A stretch of DNA of 64,000 nucleotides from Paenibacillus agricola (GTDB taxonomy: Bacteria > Bacillota > Bacilli > Paenibacillales > NBRC-103111), in contig NZ_JAAOIW010000004.1 of the NCBI RefSeq assembly GCF_011440305.1, positions 1 through 64,000 of the forward strand. The letters are read 5' to 3'. Below are positions 15,525 to 24,697 of this stretch, in pieces (positions within the stretch are counted from its first letter, which is position 1; the number at the start of each line of letters is the position of its first letter). The notes under the pieces are model-generated. The model was not told the origin of the DNA, did not search any database, and saw only the letters and a list, made by a program, of their open reading frames with translations. The position numbers and the translations under genes are program-made.

Positions 15525-17099
15525 ATGCTAGAGAATTGGATTACGAGTGTCGGGATTGATCTTGGCACCAGCACAACCAAATGGGTCGTATCCCGGCTTC
15601 TGCTATCCCAAATTTCGGGGGGCTCCTCACTTCCCCGTTATGGCATTACTAAACGAGAGCTTCAATATGTCAGCCCTATTTATAGCACGCCACTTTCCAC
15701 AATGACAGATATCGATTTCCCTGCCCTTTCCCTCCTACTTGAAAAAGAATACAAGCTTGCTGGCATTGACCAGACTGACGTACAAACCGGTGCAGTCATT
15801 ATAACAGGCGAAACCGCGACCAAGCGTAATGCCGAGCAGCTCGTGCACTTGCTCGCCAGCCATGCCGGGCAGTTCGTGGTAGCCACGGCTGGGGCTGATC
15901 TGGAAGCATTACTTGCTGGAAAAGGCTCAGGCGCCCAGGAATGGTCAACCCATAACCAGGGGGTCATTTGCAACATTGACATTGGTGGCGGTACAGCCAA
16001 TGCCGCTTACTTCAGCGATGGCGAGATGATCGCTACCGTCACGCTTCATATTGGGGGACGGCTGATTCGGCTAGATTCAGAAGGCGCCATCGCATACGTG
16101 GCAGAACCTGTTGCAAAATGGGTAAAAGCCGAGAACAGGGAATCTGCAGGACCAGGAACTGGCGTCAATAAACAACTTTGTGACGCTCCTGAAGGGCTCG
16201 CTACTAGCGAGAATAAGCTGGGTTCTGACATTCACATTCATCAGCCCGAACCTGGTGCAACGGTATCTTTTGATCAGCTTGAACAGCTATGCGTCCGCAT
16301 GGCCAGTGCCCTGCTAGCGGTGGTTCAAGGGCATAGGCCGCATGATCCTGCCCTACTCCCACTATGGGTCAGTCGATCCGTTTGCGGACTGCCCGTACCC
16401 AATGAGATCTGGATCTCTGGAGGCATTGGCGCGCTAATGAGAGCCGCCCCTCCTAGAAATTTGGCGGAGACCGCCCGCTATGGGGATATCGGTCCTTTGC
16501 TGGCTGCCGCCTTAAACGTCCAGGCAGCCCATCTATCAATCCCCATCCGGCCTGCTGAGCAGGCGGAGCGTGCCACCGTGATCGGCGCGGGAACGCAAAC
16601 TACAGAGGTCAGCGGCGCGACGCTTTATCTGGATCGCGATACACTCCCCCTTCGAAACGTGCCCGTTGCCCATTGCCGGCTGCAAGCAGAGCATCCCCTC
16701 CCAGAGATGGACTCGCTCCAGCTTGGTGAAGCTTTGAGAACGGCTATGGTTACAACGCTCGATACCTATGCGGCCGTTCAAGGCGATCCCCCTTTTGCAC
16801 TCGCAATTGCCTGCGAGGAATATTGCTCTTACCGGCGCCTCCAGCGACTTGCAGACGCCATTCTGGAAAGCTACACGGAAGCGGCGCCAGAGGCTGGCGT
16901 CCTGCTCGTGATAAGCAATCGCGATATGGGTAAATCACTTGGCTACGCACTACGCAAGCGTGCTGTTCCTTCACTGCGCATCGTAAGCTTGGATCAATTG
17001 GAACCAGGCTTTGGCGATTACTTGGATGTGGGGTTACCACTGAAGGAAGACATAATCCCAGTTGTCATCAAAACCTTATTATTCCATAAATCCAACTAA
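15525..17099 (+). CDS. eutA: Ethanolamine ammonia-lyase reactivating factor EutA
   Basis: 524 aa ASKHA-fold chaperone that exchanges damaged cobalamin on ethanolamine ammonia-lyase with ATP hydrolysis. Matches to EutA are SVGIDLGTSTTKWV at the N-terminus, LPRYGITKRELQYVSPIY, GAVIITGETATKRNAEQL, ICNIDIGGGTANAAYF (phosphate loop), ATVIGAGTQTTEVSG and a C-terminal DYLDVGLPL with PVVIKTLLF. It is about 50 residues longer than the E. coli protein because of an extra loop after VAEPVAKWVKAENRE. AAGGAGG lies 8 bases before the ATG. It heads the eutABC cluster and its frame is intact, unlike the two genes that follow. Confidence 0.92.
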   Translation: MLENWITSVGIDLGTSTTKWVVSRLLLSQISGGSSLPRYGITKRELQYVSPIYSTPLSTMTDIDFPALSLLLEKEYKLAGIDQTDVQTGAVIITGETATKRNAEQLVHLLASHAGQFVVATAGADLEALLAGKGSGAQEWSTHNQGVICNIDIGGGTANAAYFSDGEMIATVTLHIGGRLIRLDSEGAIAYVAEPVAKWVKAENRESAGPGTGVNKQLCDAPEGLATSENKLGSDIHIHQPEPGATVSFDQLEQLCVRMASALLAVVQGHRPHDPALLPLWVSRSVCGLPVPNEIWISGGIGALMRAAPPRNLAETARYGDIGPLLAAALNVQAAHLSIPIRPAEQAERATVIGAGTQTTEVSGATLYLDRDTLPLRNVPVAHCRLQAEHPLPEMDSLQLGEALRTAMVTTLDTYAAVQGDPPFALAIACEEYCSYRRLQRLADAILESYTEAAPEAGVLLVISNRDMGKSLGYALRKRAVPSLRIVSLDQLEPGFGDYLDVGLPLKEDIIPVVIKTLLFHKSN

Positions 17100-17112
17100 A
17101 AAGGGGCTCACT

Positions 17113-18454
17113 ATGAAACTGCAAACCGTGATCCATGGGGACAGCTACAGCTTTTAAAGCTAATGAAGAAAAATCTGGTGACCAGCTCGCAGGCATTGCT
17201 GCAGAGGATGCGGCCGAGCGTATAGCGGCCAAATATGTGCTGGCGGACATTTCGTTGGAGGAGCTTCGGGAGCACCCTTTACTTCCCCCAGAGGAAGACG
17301 AGGTTTCGCGCATTATTGAAGAAGGCTTAAACGAAAACCTATTCTCCACCATGAGAGGCTGGTCGATAGCTGAACTGCGCGAGTGGCTGCTCGCCTCTGA
17401 AACGACGGGCTCCGATATGCTGCGCATCTCCCAGGGATTGACCAGCGAGATGATTGCTGCTGTCTGTAAGCTCATGTCTAACCTGGATCTGATTCAGGCT
17501 GCTGCCAAAATCGAAGTGATTACAACCTGCCGCAGCACTATCGGACAGCGCGGTACGCTTGCCTCCAGGGTGCAGCCGAACCACCCTACTGATCATCTAG
17601 GCGGGATGAGAGCCTCCCTCTTTGAGGGCTTAAGCTATGGAATCGGCGATGCCGTAATTGGCATCAATCCCGTCAGCGATACGACGGAAACGATTAAAGC
17701 TTTGCTTTATGCCAGCGCAGAGACGATCGACCATTGGTCAATTCCAACGCAAAATTGTGTGCTTGCCCATGTGACGACGCAGATGAGGGCAATTCAGGAA
17801 GGAGCTCCTGCCGATATGTTGTTTCAAAGCCTAGCCGGCTCCGAGGAAGGCAATCATGGCTTTGGCATCAGCTTATCCCTGCTGAAAGAAGCCGATGCAA
17901 TGATTCGTGAGCTTGGAACGGCAGATGGCTCCAACCGTTGGTATTTCGAAACGGGGCAAGGCTCGGAGCTATCCTCAGACACCCATTTTGGCATCGACCA
18001 GCTGACTTTGGAAGCCCGCTGTTATGGACTAGCGAAGCGATTCAACCCTTTTATCGTCAACACGGTGGTAGGCTTTATCGGTCCGGAGTACCTTTATGAT
18101 AGCAAGCAGGTCATACGTGCTGGCTTGGAGGATCACTTTATGGGCAAAATGCACGGCTTGCCCATGGGCGTAGATATTTGCTACACCAACCATATGAAGG
18201 CAGACCAGAACGATATGGAGCTTCTAGGCGTAGTTCTTGCCTCCGCTGGGGTGAATTTTATGATCGGCGTACCGATGGGTGATGATTGTATGCTGAACTA
18301 TCAATCGATGAGCTTCCATGATATCGCTACGATCCGCGAAACGTTGAACAAACGTCCAGCACCACAATTTGCGAGCTGGCTGGAGAATAACGGGCTGTTC
18401 CATGAAGGTCGCTTGACTCCGCTTGCCGGAGATGGAAGCCGATTTATTTTTTAA
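17113..18454 (+). CDS. eutB: Ethanolamine ammonia-lyase large subunit EutB, N-terminus frameshifted
   Basis: EutB is the AdoCbl-dependent catalytic subunit that splits ethanolamine to acetaldehyde and ammonia. From KANEEKSGDQLAG onward the protein is collinear with EutB, with GLSYGIGDAVIGINPV, IPTQNCVLAHVTTQ, YFETGQGSELSS and TVVGFIGPEYLY. The natural start is the ATG at 17113, after AAGGGG. That frame gives MKLQTVIHGDSYSF, clearly the EutB N-terminus, then hits TAA at 17155-17157. The rest lies in another frame whose only ATG (17135) has no ribosome-binding site. Roughly eight codons expected between the parts are missing, and TTTTAAA at the junction holds one T too many. A deletion plus frameshift, or an assembly error, is likely. 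Confidence 0.85.
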
Positions 18455-18481
18455 CTGTATGGAAGGAAGGAGGAGTGCGAT

Positions 18482-19202
18482 ATTAGCGAGCACGATGAGA
18501 TCGATAAGCACAAGCTTTTTGCCCATTTAATGAAACATACACCCGCCCGTTTAAATGTAGGACGCAGTGGTACAAGGCCATTGACTCAAGAAATGCTGAA
18601 ATTCAGGATGGACCATGCCAAAGCCGTCGATGCGGTATATGGTACGGTGTCTCCTTCGTTGCTGGAGGCGTTCGGGCTATTCACAGTCGAAACCCAATAT
18701 ACGAATAAGGATTATTATCTCAGACGCCCTGAAGCTGGTCGCGTTCTCAACCATGGAGCTGAAGAAATCATCAAAAACAGATGTATCATGCAGCCCCAGG
18801 TGCAAATTGTCGTGTCCGATGGCCTAAGTGCCCAAGCGATTGAGGATAATCTCGATGATATTTTTCCGTCCCTGATCGACTCGCTCGAAGCTAATGGCCT
18901 AAGCAATGGCACGCCCTTTTTCGTTAAGGGAGGCCGGGTAGGCTGTATGGACGACATCGGACGGCTGCTGAAGCCCGAGACGCTTGTGCTTTTAATTGGA
19001 GAAAGACCAGGCCTTGTGACCATCCTCGATGAGTGCCTACATGTGCTTCCGGCCTCAGCCAGGGCGCAAGGATTCCGACCGGATGGTCATATCTAATATT
19101 CATCGTGGCGGTACGCCTCCGGTTGAAGTTGGCGCTCATATCGGTACATTGCTATGCCGAATGATCGAACAGCAGGCAAGCGGTGTGAAGCTCCGTCTTT
19201 AA
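18482..19202 (+). pseudogene. eutC: Ethanolamine ammonia-lyase small subunit EutC, C-terminus frameshifted
   Basis: The first frame encodes TPARLNVGRSGTRPLTQEMLKF, LRRPEAGRVLN, VQIVVSDGLSAQAI and LVLLIGERPGL, all EutC landmarks that bind cobalamin. After VT (about 19022) it runs into unrelated residues and stops at 19096. From the ATG triplet at 19029 a second frame continues the family correctly: SAYMCFRPQPG, VISNIHRGGTPPVEVGAHIG and RMIEQQASG, to a TAA at 19202. One base gained or two lost near 19022-19028 explains it. The start is also odd. The SD AAGGAGG (18467-18473) faces an in-frame ATT at 18482, and the first ATG is at 18530. Without its C-terminus the subunit would probably not work. 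Confidence 0.85.
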
Positions 19203-19405
19203 GTGATGCTTACTGACCCCAGCTCTGGTGCAAATATTGATAAGCCTGTCCTACACATTTTGCAGGTTCTTCACTTCATAGTATGAAGGGCTACCTGATC
19301 ATGATAAAATGATTCTCAACTGAACAATTATACTGGACACAGAGAAAAAGTACCCGGATAGGTAACGAGTAGTGTTTGGTATTAGGTTATGGGAGGCATA
19401 AAGCA

Positions 19406-20452
19406 ATGAAAAAACGCAGGCTGGGCAATTCCGATTTGGAAGTGAGTATTTTGGGAGTCGGCTGCTTTCAATTTGGTGGTGGCAGCTATTGGGGTCCCCA
19501 GGATTTAAAAGATGTTGAAGACGTCGTGCATCGTGCTCTCGATACTGGCATCAATTATTTCGATACGGCCGAGGTGTATAACGAAGGCGAAAGCGAACGG
19601 GCACTCGGGCTCGCTCTCAAGGGAAGGCGTGATCAGGCGATCATTGGCAGCAAAGTAACGACAGCTAATATTGAGCCTGCCAAGCTAAGAGCGCATTGTG
19701 AGGATAGCCTGCGTCGTTTGGGAACGGATTACATGGACTTGTATATGCTGCATTGGCCTTTGAATCCCCTATCCGTTAAACATTATTCCTCGGATGAACA
19801 ATTGATGGCCAATCTACCCTCCGTACAGGAAGTGTTTAACACCTTACATGACCTGAAAAAAGAAGGGAAAATCAGGCACATTGGTATCAGTAACCATGGT
19901 GTTCAACAGATGGGTGAAGTGCTGGCGACCCAGGTTCCTGTGGTGGCCAATGAGCTCGCCTACAATTTGCTATCACGAGCCATTGAGTCGGAGCTTGTTC
20001 CTTATTGCGCTGAAAAGCAGATTGGGGTTATTGCCTATATGCCCCTACAGCAAGGTTTATTAACCGGCAAATATTCAACGCTTGATGAGGTAAGGCCGAT
20101 GCTGGCTCGGACACGCCATTTTCACCATAGCCGGACCGATTCACGGCATGGAGAAGAAGGAGCTGAACTGGAAACCGGCGAAGCCATTCGGGCTATTATC
20201 GCTATCGCTGCCGAGCTACAGGTATCGCCTTCTGTTCTTTCTCTGGCATGGGTTATGGCAAACGAACATATGGCAACCACGATTGTTGGCTCGCGTAATT
20301 TAGCTCATTTACATGCGAATGTGCAGGGTGCCTCCTTACAGCTTGACCACAACACCATGACCCGACTAAACGATGCTACCGAACAGCTCAGGCTCGTACT
20401 TGGCAATAACCCGGATTACTGGGAAAATCGAAATGACAGCCGAATTTTTTAA
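19406..20452 (+). CDS. Aldo/keto reductase
   Basis: 348 aa NADPH-dependent TIM-barrel oxidoreductase. The catalytic tetrad is visible: Asp and Tyr in INYFDTAEVYNEG, Lys in AIIGSKV and His in YMLHWPL. The C-terminal cofactor motif appears as TIVGSRNLAHLHAN. The opening LGNSDLEVSILGVGCFQFGGG is typical of the AKR families near YajO/YdhF-type proteins. The ATG at 19406 is chosen because GGGAGG lies 9 bases upstream; the in-frame ATG-less extension to 19376 lacks a site. It is monocistronic and ended by a hairpin at 20538. Substrate unknown. Confidence 0.88.
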   Translation: MKKRRLGNSDLEVSILGVGCFQFGGGSYWGPQDLKDVEDVVHRALDTGINYFDTAEVYNEGESERALGLALKGRRDQAIIGSKVTTANIEPAKLRAHCEDSLRRLGTDYMDLYMLHWPLNPLSVKHYSSDEQLMANLPSVQEVFNTLHDLKKEGKIRHIGISNHGVQQMGEVLATQVPVVANELAYNLLSRAIESELVPYCAEKQIGVIAYMPLQQGLLTGKYSTLDEVRPMLARTRHFHHSRTDSRHGEEGAELETGEAIRAIIAIAAELQVSPSVLSLAWVMANEHMATTIVGSRNLAHLHANVQGASLQLDHNTMTRLNDATEQLRLVLGNNPDYWENRNDSRIF

Positions 20453-20537
20453 GCTAGGGATTACCGCCAACATCAACTAAACACGTATAACTTACGCTAA
20501 GGTATATGTATTGGAGCATTCACCAGACATGCGCAAA

Positions 20538-20562
20538 AACAAGCTGCCATAGGCAGCTTGTT
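20538..20562. terminator. Bidirectional terminator
   Basis: AACAAGCTGCC (20538-20548) and GGCAGCTTGTT (20552-20562) form an 11-bp stem with a 3-base loop. A T-run follows on the minus strand, so it mainly ends the methyltransferase gene; it also lies downstream of the aldo/keto reductase. Confidence 0.85.
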
Positions 20563-20586
20563 GGTTTATTGAACTATCGTGCAGCG

Positions 20587-21288
20587 TTAGTTGAACCCTT
20601 TCAGTTTTCTACCGTATATAACAACAAAATTAAAATACTTATACATGCAATCTACATCCGAAAAACCAATCTCTTTTAGCCAGCCTATCTGTGCTTCTAA
20701 AGTTGACATTTTATCAAGTTTAGTTCGTTCATACGCAGAAGCAATTTCTTTTGTTGGCAGTTCGGTGGACTCTACTTTAGATTTCCAATTGTTTTTGTAA
20801 AATGAATCAAGAAACATTGTATTACCAAGGATTTGGTCAGCGTTAATAAACACCCCACCTTCCCGCAAATTTTGGAAGGTGTTTTTGTATAGCACCTTTT
20901 TTTCTGCATCAGTAAGATGATGAATCGACAGGGCTGATATAACAATGTCGAATTTATTTTCAAAAACATAATTGGTATAATCATTCACTATGTATTTGAC
21001 ATTATTCATACCTACGAATCTCGAATTGGCTACTTCCATCATTTTGTCAGAAATATCAATAAGTGTGAGATTTGCTGTTGGAAATTTTTTCAGCATCAAA
21101 GCTGACAATAATCCCGTACCCGCACCTAACTCTAAGATACTCGGGGTCTCATTTCCAGTCTCAGCAATTGATACGGATACATCGTAAAAATCATCAAAAC
21201 ATGGTATAAGATTTCTCCTCTGGTTGTCGTACTCATGTGCAACTTGATTAAATTTAAGAACAACTTCGTTATGATTACTGTTGTCCAC
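20587..21288 (-). CDS. Class I SAM-dependent methyltransferase
   Basis: 233 aa. Motif I is ILELGAGTGLLSALMLKKFP, followed by LTLIDISDKMMEVA (motif II acid) and FDIVISALSIHHL (motif IV). The C-terminus carries a substrate cap ending KYFNFVVIYGRK. The start is placed at GTG 21288, because GGAGG (21296-21300) lies 7 bases away while the nearer ATG at 21294 is only one base from it. The gene is noticeably AT-rich compared with its plus-strand neighbour and groups with the next two minus-strand genes. Acceptor unknown; ubiE/tRNA-type small-molecule methylation is possible. Confidence 0.82.
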   Translation of the reverse strand: MDNSNHNEVVLKFNQVAHEYDNQRRNLIPCFDDFYDVSVSIAETGNETPSILELGAGTGLLSALMLKKFPTANLTLIDISDKMMEVANSRFVGMNNVKYIVNDYTNYVFENKFDIVISALSIHHLTDAEKKVLYKNTFQNLREGGVFINADQILGNTMFLDSFYKNNWKSKVESTELPTKEIASAYERTKLDKMSTLEAQIGWLKEIGFSDVDCMYKYFNFVVIYGRKLKGFN

Positions 21289-21352
21289 ATTCATACCTCC
21301 GTGCTTTGAGATTAGATTCAACCGGAAGTTAATATTCAGGATAGTTTAATGT

Positions 21353-21928
21353 TCAGCTGCAGGCATATGCACTAAAATTCGCAGGGTATACGGGATATAA
21401 CTTTATGTCCCCTATATAAAAGTCATCTATTTCTATATGATGCACAGAATCACCAAACTCTGATTCGAATTTACCATTTTTAAAAACAACACATGCTTCT
21501 TCGTCAATTCCTATACCGAATCTGATTTTATGTTTTTTCATACCTGCTAAAAGATTACATTCATCGCTCCATTCCGTAAAATGTACACCAATTAATATGT
21601 CAGTTAACAAACCTACTCCATCTTTTGATAACATTTCTCCATTATTTGAATCATTCGGTGAAATCAAACAAATCTCAGGTAAAATTAATGCTCCTGCTGA
21701 AGATCCTGCTATGGGAATACCATCACTATAACGATCTTTTAAAATGCTCTTTATCGGTTCTGTTGCATAATAAGCATGATATTTCTCTGTATCACCACCC
21801 CCAATAAAAATCCCTGTAGCTTCTCTCAATAATTCAATAGCTTCTTTTTCATTTAACTTTCCTTGATCGTTGGGTAAGATAACAGAACAATATTCTACTC
21901 CAAATAAAAATAAATATTTATCTACCAT
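21353..21928 (-). CDS. S51-family peptidase E / cyanophycinase-like protein, short N-terminus
   Basis: 191 aa. It contains GIFIGGGDTEKYH, the nucleophile elbow IAGSSAGALIL, and a final acidic/His region (GVHFTEWSDEC, IGIDEEACVVF) as in peptidase E and the class I glutamine-amidotransferase-like fold. Family proteins usually start with a beta strand and glycine loop about 30-40 residues earlier, which is missing here: this protein begins VDKYLFLFGVEYCSV. GGAGG lies 10 bases before the ATG, so the short start may be real, or the 5' end was lost. The catalytic Ser is present. It is AT-rich, like the adjacent methyltransferase. Confidence 0.72.
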   Translation of the reverse strand: MVDKYLFLFGVEYCSVILPNDQGKLNEKEAIELLREATGIFIGGGDTEKYHAYYATEPIKSILKDRYSDGIPIAGSSAGALILPEICLISPNDSNNGEMLSKDGVGLLTDILIGVHFTEWSDECNLLAGMKKHKIRFGIGIDEEACVVFKNGKFESEFGDSVHHIEIDDFYIGDIKLYPVYPANFSAYACS

Positions 21929-22052
21929 TTCTTTGAAACCTCCAATTTAATATTATATAAATTAAACCAAGTCATCATGATTTTTGTGATAATCACAGCA
22001 TCCATTCTGTTTTTAGAAGTGCTGGTTTGAGCAGGAAGATCGTCTATAAACT

Positions 22053-22092
22053 AAAAGCCTGAAATTCCTTTGTGAACGGAATTTCAGGCTTT
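22053..22092 (-). terminator. Intrinsic terminator of the 150-aa gene
   Basis: AAAGCCTGAAATTCC and GGAATTTCAGGCTTT form a 15-bp perfect stem with a 9-base loop, about 55 bases past the stop of the gene ending at 22148. Confidence 0.88.
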
Positions 22093-22147
22093 CTATTTTT
22101 GAAATGATTGATTGTTTATCCTTTTAATAACTTATCAAGCGTTCCTG

Positions 22148-22600
22148 TTATTTAGTAAAGCCGGACTTTTTCCCTTTTCCTTTACTATTATAGGGAGGTA
22201 CTTCCTCTACAATAGAATTCTCTGGTATGCCAAACTCATTAAATACTTCTTCCATAGTATGATATGCAGGCCTTTCGGTTACCGCATCATGGGTTTCTAC
22301 CTTGTATTGGTCAGGATAATAGCCTTTTACTGCAGAATACTCATAAGTGTTCGACCAATGCTTCTTTATATAGTCTACCGCTTCATTCTGTGGCATCGTT
22401 GCTATGGGCTCTGCATCCTTGCTGATGCTGATCTCTACTACGGTGTTAGTGATGCCGTAAAGGTAATCACTCTTAGTTCTACGTTTATAAAGATTTACTA
22501 CTGTAGTTGTAACATCTAAGAGGACGCCCCCATTTCCTTTATCTGCGGTAACATTGCCTAAGCTAACTATTTTATTGTCGATTGCCTTTACCTCTTGCAT
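22148..22600 (-). CDS. Hypothetical protein (150 aa)
   Basis: Not recognised. No signal peptide or membrane helix. The N-terminal half is strand-like (NKIVSLGNVTADKG, GVLLDVTTTVVNLY, NTVVEISISK). The C-terminal half is helical with EYSAVKGYYPDQYKVETHD and a basic tail KGKGKKSGFTK. A good AGGAGGAG lies before the ATG, and its own terminator follows. It is probably cytosolic and expressed alone; composition is slightly AT-rich. Confidence 0.7.
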   Translation of the reverse strand: MQEVKAIDNKIVSLGNVTADKGNGGVLLDVTTTVVNLYKRRTKSDYLYGITNTVVEISISKDAEPIATMPQNEAVDYIKKHWSNTYEYSAVKGYYPDQYKVETHDAVTERPAYHTMEEVFNEFGIPENSIVEEVPPYNSKGKGKKSGFTK

Positions 22601-22638
22601 GATCCAATCTCCTCCTAATGGAACTTATCCAGCCGAAG

Positions 22639-23841
22639 CTAGGCGAGTCCGTTCATGGGCTTTCTTACCAACCCCAAATAAAATAACAATGCCAGCACGC
22701 TTGTTGACAAAATGATCACACCAAGTGGAACGGCTGTATATTCGCCAGCGATTCCAACCAGTGGCGAGATGATCGAGCCGAGTAGAAACGGGATCAGCCC
22801 CAGCAAAGCAGACGCGCTACCGGCAATATGACTTTGTGATTCCATTGCCAGCGAGAATGAGGCCGTCGAGGTCATCCCGATGGAGCCGACGAACAGGAAC
22901 AGCGAGGCCACCAGCGCATAAAGCGGGCCGTGCAGCATGGCAACCATGAATACAGCTATGCCGGAAGCCACGGCAATTAGCAGGCCGATAAGCATAAAGC
23001 GCCGCTCTGATATTCTATGGGACATACGTCCCACGATTTGGGAGCCGATGATCAGGCTGATGCCGTTGGAGCCGAACAGGATCGCAAACAGCTGTGGCGA
23101 GGCTCCATATATATTTTGATATATAAAAGGAGTCCCCGATACATAAGCAAATATACCTGCGATCATTACGCCTTGTGCCAATGCACAGCCTAGAAACTGG
23201 CGGTCCTTCAACAGAGACTGAAAATTTCGCAGCATCTGCTTCAAATTGTTGGGCACCCTTTTTTCAACGGGCAATGTTTCTTCTAGTCTAAACACGGTCA
23301 TAATGGTCAAAAACAAGCCTAGCACACCCAAAGCAACAAACACGCCGACCCAGGTCGTAAATAAAATGACGCCGCTACCAGCTAATGGAGCTAACAATGG
23401 TGCCATATTGCTGATGAGCATTAGCAATGAAAAGAAGCGTGTCAGCTCAGGGCCACTATAGGCATCGCGCACAATAGCGCGCGAAATGACGATGCCCGCT
23501 GATGCAGCAAAGCCTTGAATAAACCTGAGCGCGATAAACAGCCCGATATTCGGAGCAATCGCACAGGCAATAGATGCCCCCAGGAAAAATAACATGGCGA
23601 TCATTAGCGGTCGCCGCCGCCCATAGACATCACTTAAAGCGCCCATAATCAACTGCCCTAAGCCTAAACCCAGCAAGCAAGCTGTAAGACTAAGCTGCAC
23701 CATCGAGGCTGTCGTTCCGAAGTCTGCGGTAATGGCAGGAAAGGAGGGCAGGTACATATCGATTGTAAAGGGGCCCAGCGCCGAAAAAGTGCCTAATAAC
23801 AAAGCAAAGCGTAAACGATTACGGTTTAAATTCTTGTCCAT
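22639..23841 (-). CDS. Bcr/CflA-type MFS multidrug efflux transporter
   Basis: 400 aa, twelve predicted transmembrane helices, DHA1 family. Family marks are FTIDMYLPSFPAITADFG in helix 1, LGLGLGQLIMGALSDVYGRRRPL at the cytosolic loop 2-3 (motif A, GxLsDrxGRR), and FIQGFAASAGIVISRAIVRD in helix 4-5. Such pumps export bicyclomycin, chloramphenicol-like drugs or sulfonamides by proton antiport. The ATG at 23841 is used. AGGAG is about 13 bases upstream, a long spacing, so a nearer alternative start cannot be excluded. It is monocistronic, with no regulator next to it on the same strand; a PadR gene is divergent. Confidence 0.88.
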   Translation of the reverse strand: MDKNLNRNRLRFALLLGTFSALGPFTIDMYLPSFPAITADFGTTASMVQLSLTACLLGLGLGQLIMGALSDVYGRRRPLMIAMLFFLGASIACAIAPNIGLFIALRFIQGFAASAGIVISRAIVRDAYSGPELTRFFSLLMLISNMAPLLAPLAGSGVILFTTWVGVFVALGVLGLFLTIMTVFRLEETLPVEKRVPNNLKQMLRNFQSLLKDRQFLGCALAQGVMIAGIFAYVSGTPFIYQNIYGASPQLFAILFGSNGISLIIGSQIVGRMSHRISERRFMLIGLLIAVASGIAVFMVAMLHGPLYALVASLFLFVGSIGMTSTASFSLAMESQSHIAGSASALLGLIPFLLGSIISPLVGIAGEYTAVPLGVIILSTSVLALLFYLGLVRKPMNGLA

Positions 23842-24062
23842 GGATAATAAACGGCTCCTAACTACTCTAGTAGGTGTAAAGATTCTATTATAGAGGAACC
23901 GCAAGCATCGAACAAGTAAAATTTACAAGACGTTACGTGAAAATGTAAATGTACGGAGTTTTACGGTCTTAAGCTTGAAAACCTTTCTGACTGGGTTTAT
24001 TTTTGTTTAATAAAATAAGATGGAAACATCCTTTTTGTTAGCAAGCGTTGGTGCTGAATGTA

Positions 24063-24071
24063 TGGTATAAT
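24063..24071 (+). promoter_or_regulatory. Extended -10 promoter of the PadR-like gene
   Basis: TGGTATAAT (TGn-TATAAT, -10 at 24066-24071) lies 76 bases before the ATG at 24148; no clear -35 is seen. Confidence 0.45.
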
Positions 24072-24147
24072 AGAAAAAAACGGTACCCTCCCCACATGCT
24101 TTCAGCCAACAGCCAACTAACGTGCCTTAATCGAAAGGAGCTTGGAC

Positions 24148-24534
24148 ATGCGTAATGAAGTAGTAGGTAAAGATGAAACATTAGGGAATGTTGTAAAGGT
24201 TCAGCAGGTTATCGATTTTATGGTATTAGGTGTGATCCAGCAAAAAGGCGAGCAATACAATAACCAGCTTGAGCAGTTTGTTGTCAGCAAGCTGGGTGGG
24301 ATCGGCGTGAACAAGGCCTACCTCACCACTAGGCTCGCCAAGATGTACGAGCTTGGCTATGTAAATCGGCGTTGGGAGGGCGATAATCGCTTTAATCGCT
24401 TCTATACAATTACCGAAGATGGTATCGCCTACTTTGTGCGGCTAAGGCGGGAGCTTCCAGAGCGCGTGGAAATGGCGCAGAAGGTTTATGGTTTGTTTGG
24501 TTCTTATATCGAGGAATTTGATGGCAAGCGGTAA
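24148..24534 (+). CDS. PadR-like winged-helix regulator
   Basis: 128 aa. It contains FMVLGVIQQKGEQYNNQLEQFV, TRLAKMYELGYVNRRW and the wing-like FNRFYTITEDGIAYFVRLRRELPE, which fit the PadR fold with a short C-terminal dimer helix. The ATG at 24148 follows AAAGGAG by 7 bases; the TTG at 24142 is too close. It lies divergent from the Bcr/CflA pump with about 300 bp between, and PadR proteins often repress drug pumps, so that link is plausible but unproven. Confidence 0.68.
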   Translation: MRNEVVGKDETLGNVVKVQQVIDFMVLGVIQQKGEQYNNQLEQFVVSKLGGIGVNKAYLTTRLAKMYELGYVNRRWEGDNRFNRFYTITEDGIAYFVRLRRELPERVEMAQKVYGLFGSYIEEFDGKR

Positions 24535-24697
24535 GAGCACACATCGGACAATGCCTACTGAGGTGTATAAGATACAGTTCCACAGAAATTCGTTTGTCAT
24601 AGGTTCCAGATGCGGTTAAAAATCCTGATTTAACATCAGCTTATATGCAGCGGGGCAGGTTTAATGGTATTTATATGTCACAGCAAGGAGGCCGTTT

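Noticed and set aside
17152-17158. Programmed +1 frameshift in eutB (RF2-like)
   Set aside because: The spacing of an upstream GGGG and the TTT-TAA site does not match the RF2 signal, and codons expected at the junction are missing; mutation or assembly error is simpler.
19300-19325. Second Fur-like site upstream of the aldo/keto reductase
   Set aside because: TGATAAA and ATTCTCA half-sites are 3 bases apart rather than 1, so the match is weak and likely chance.
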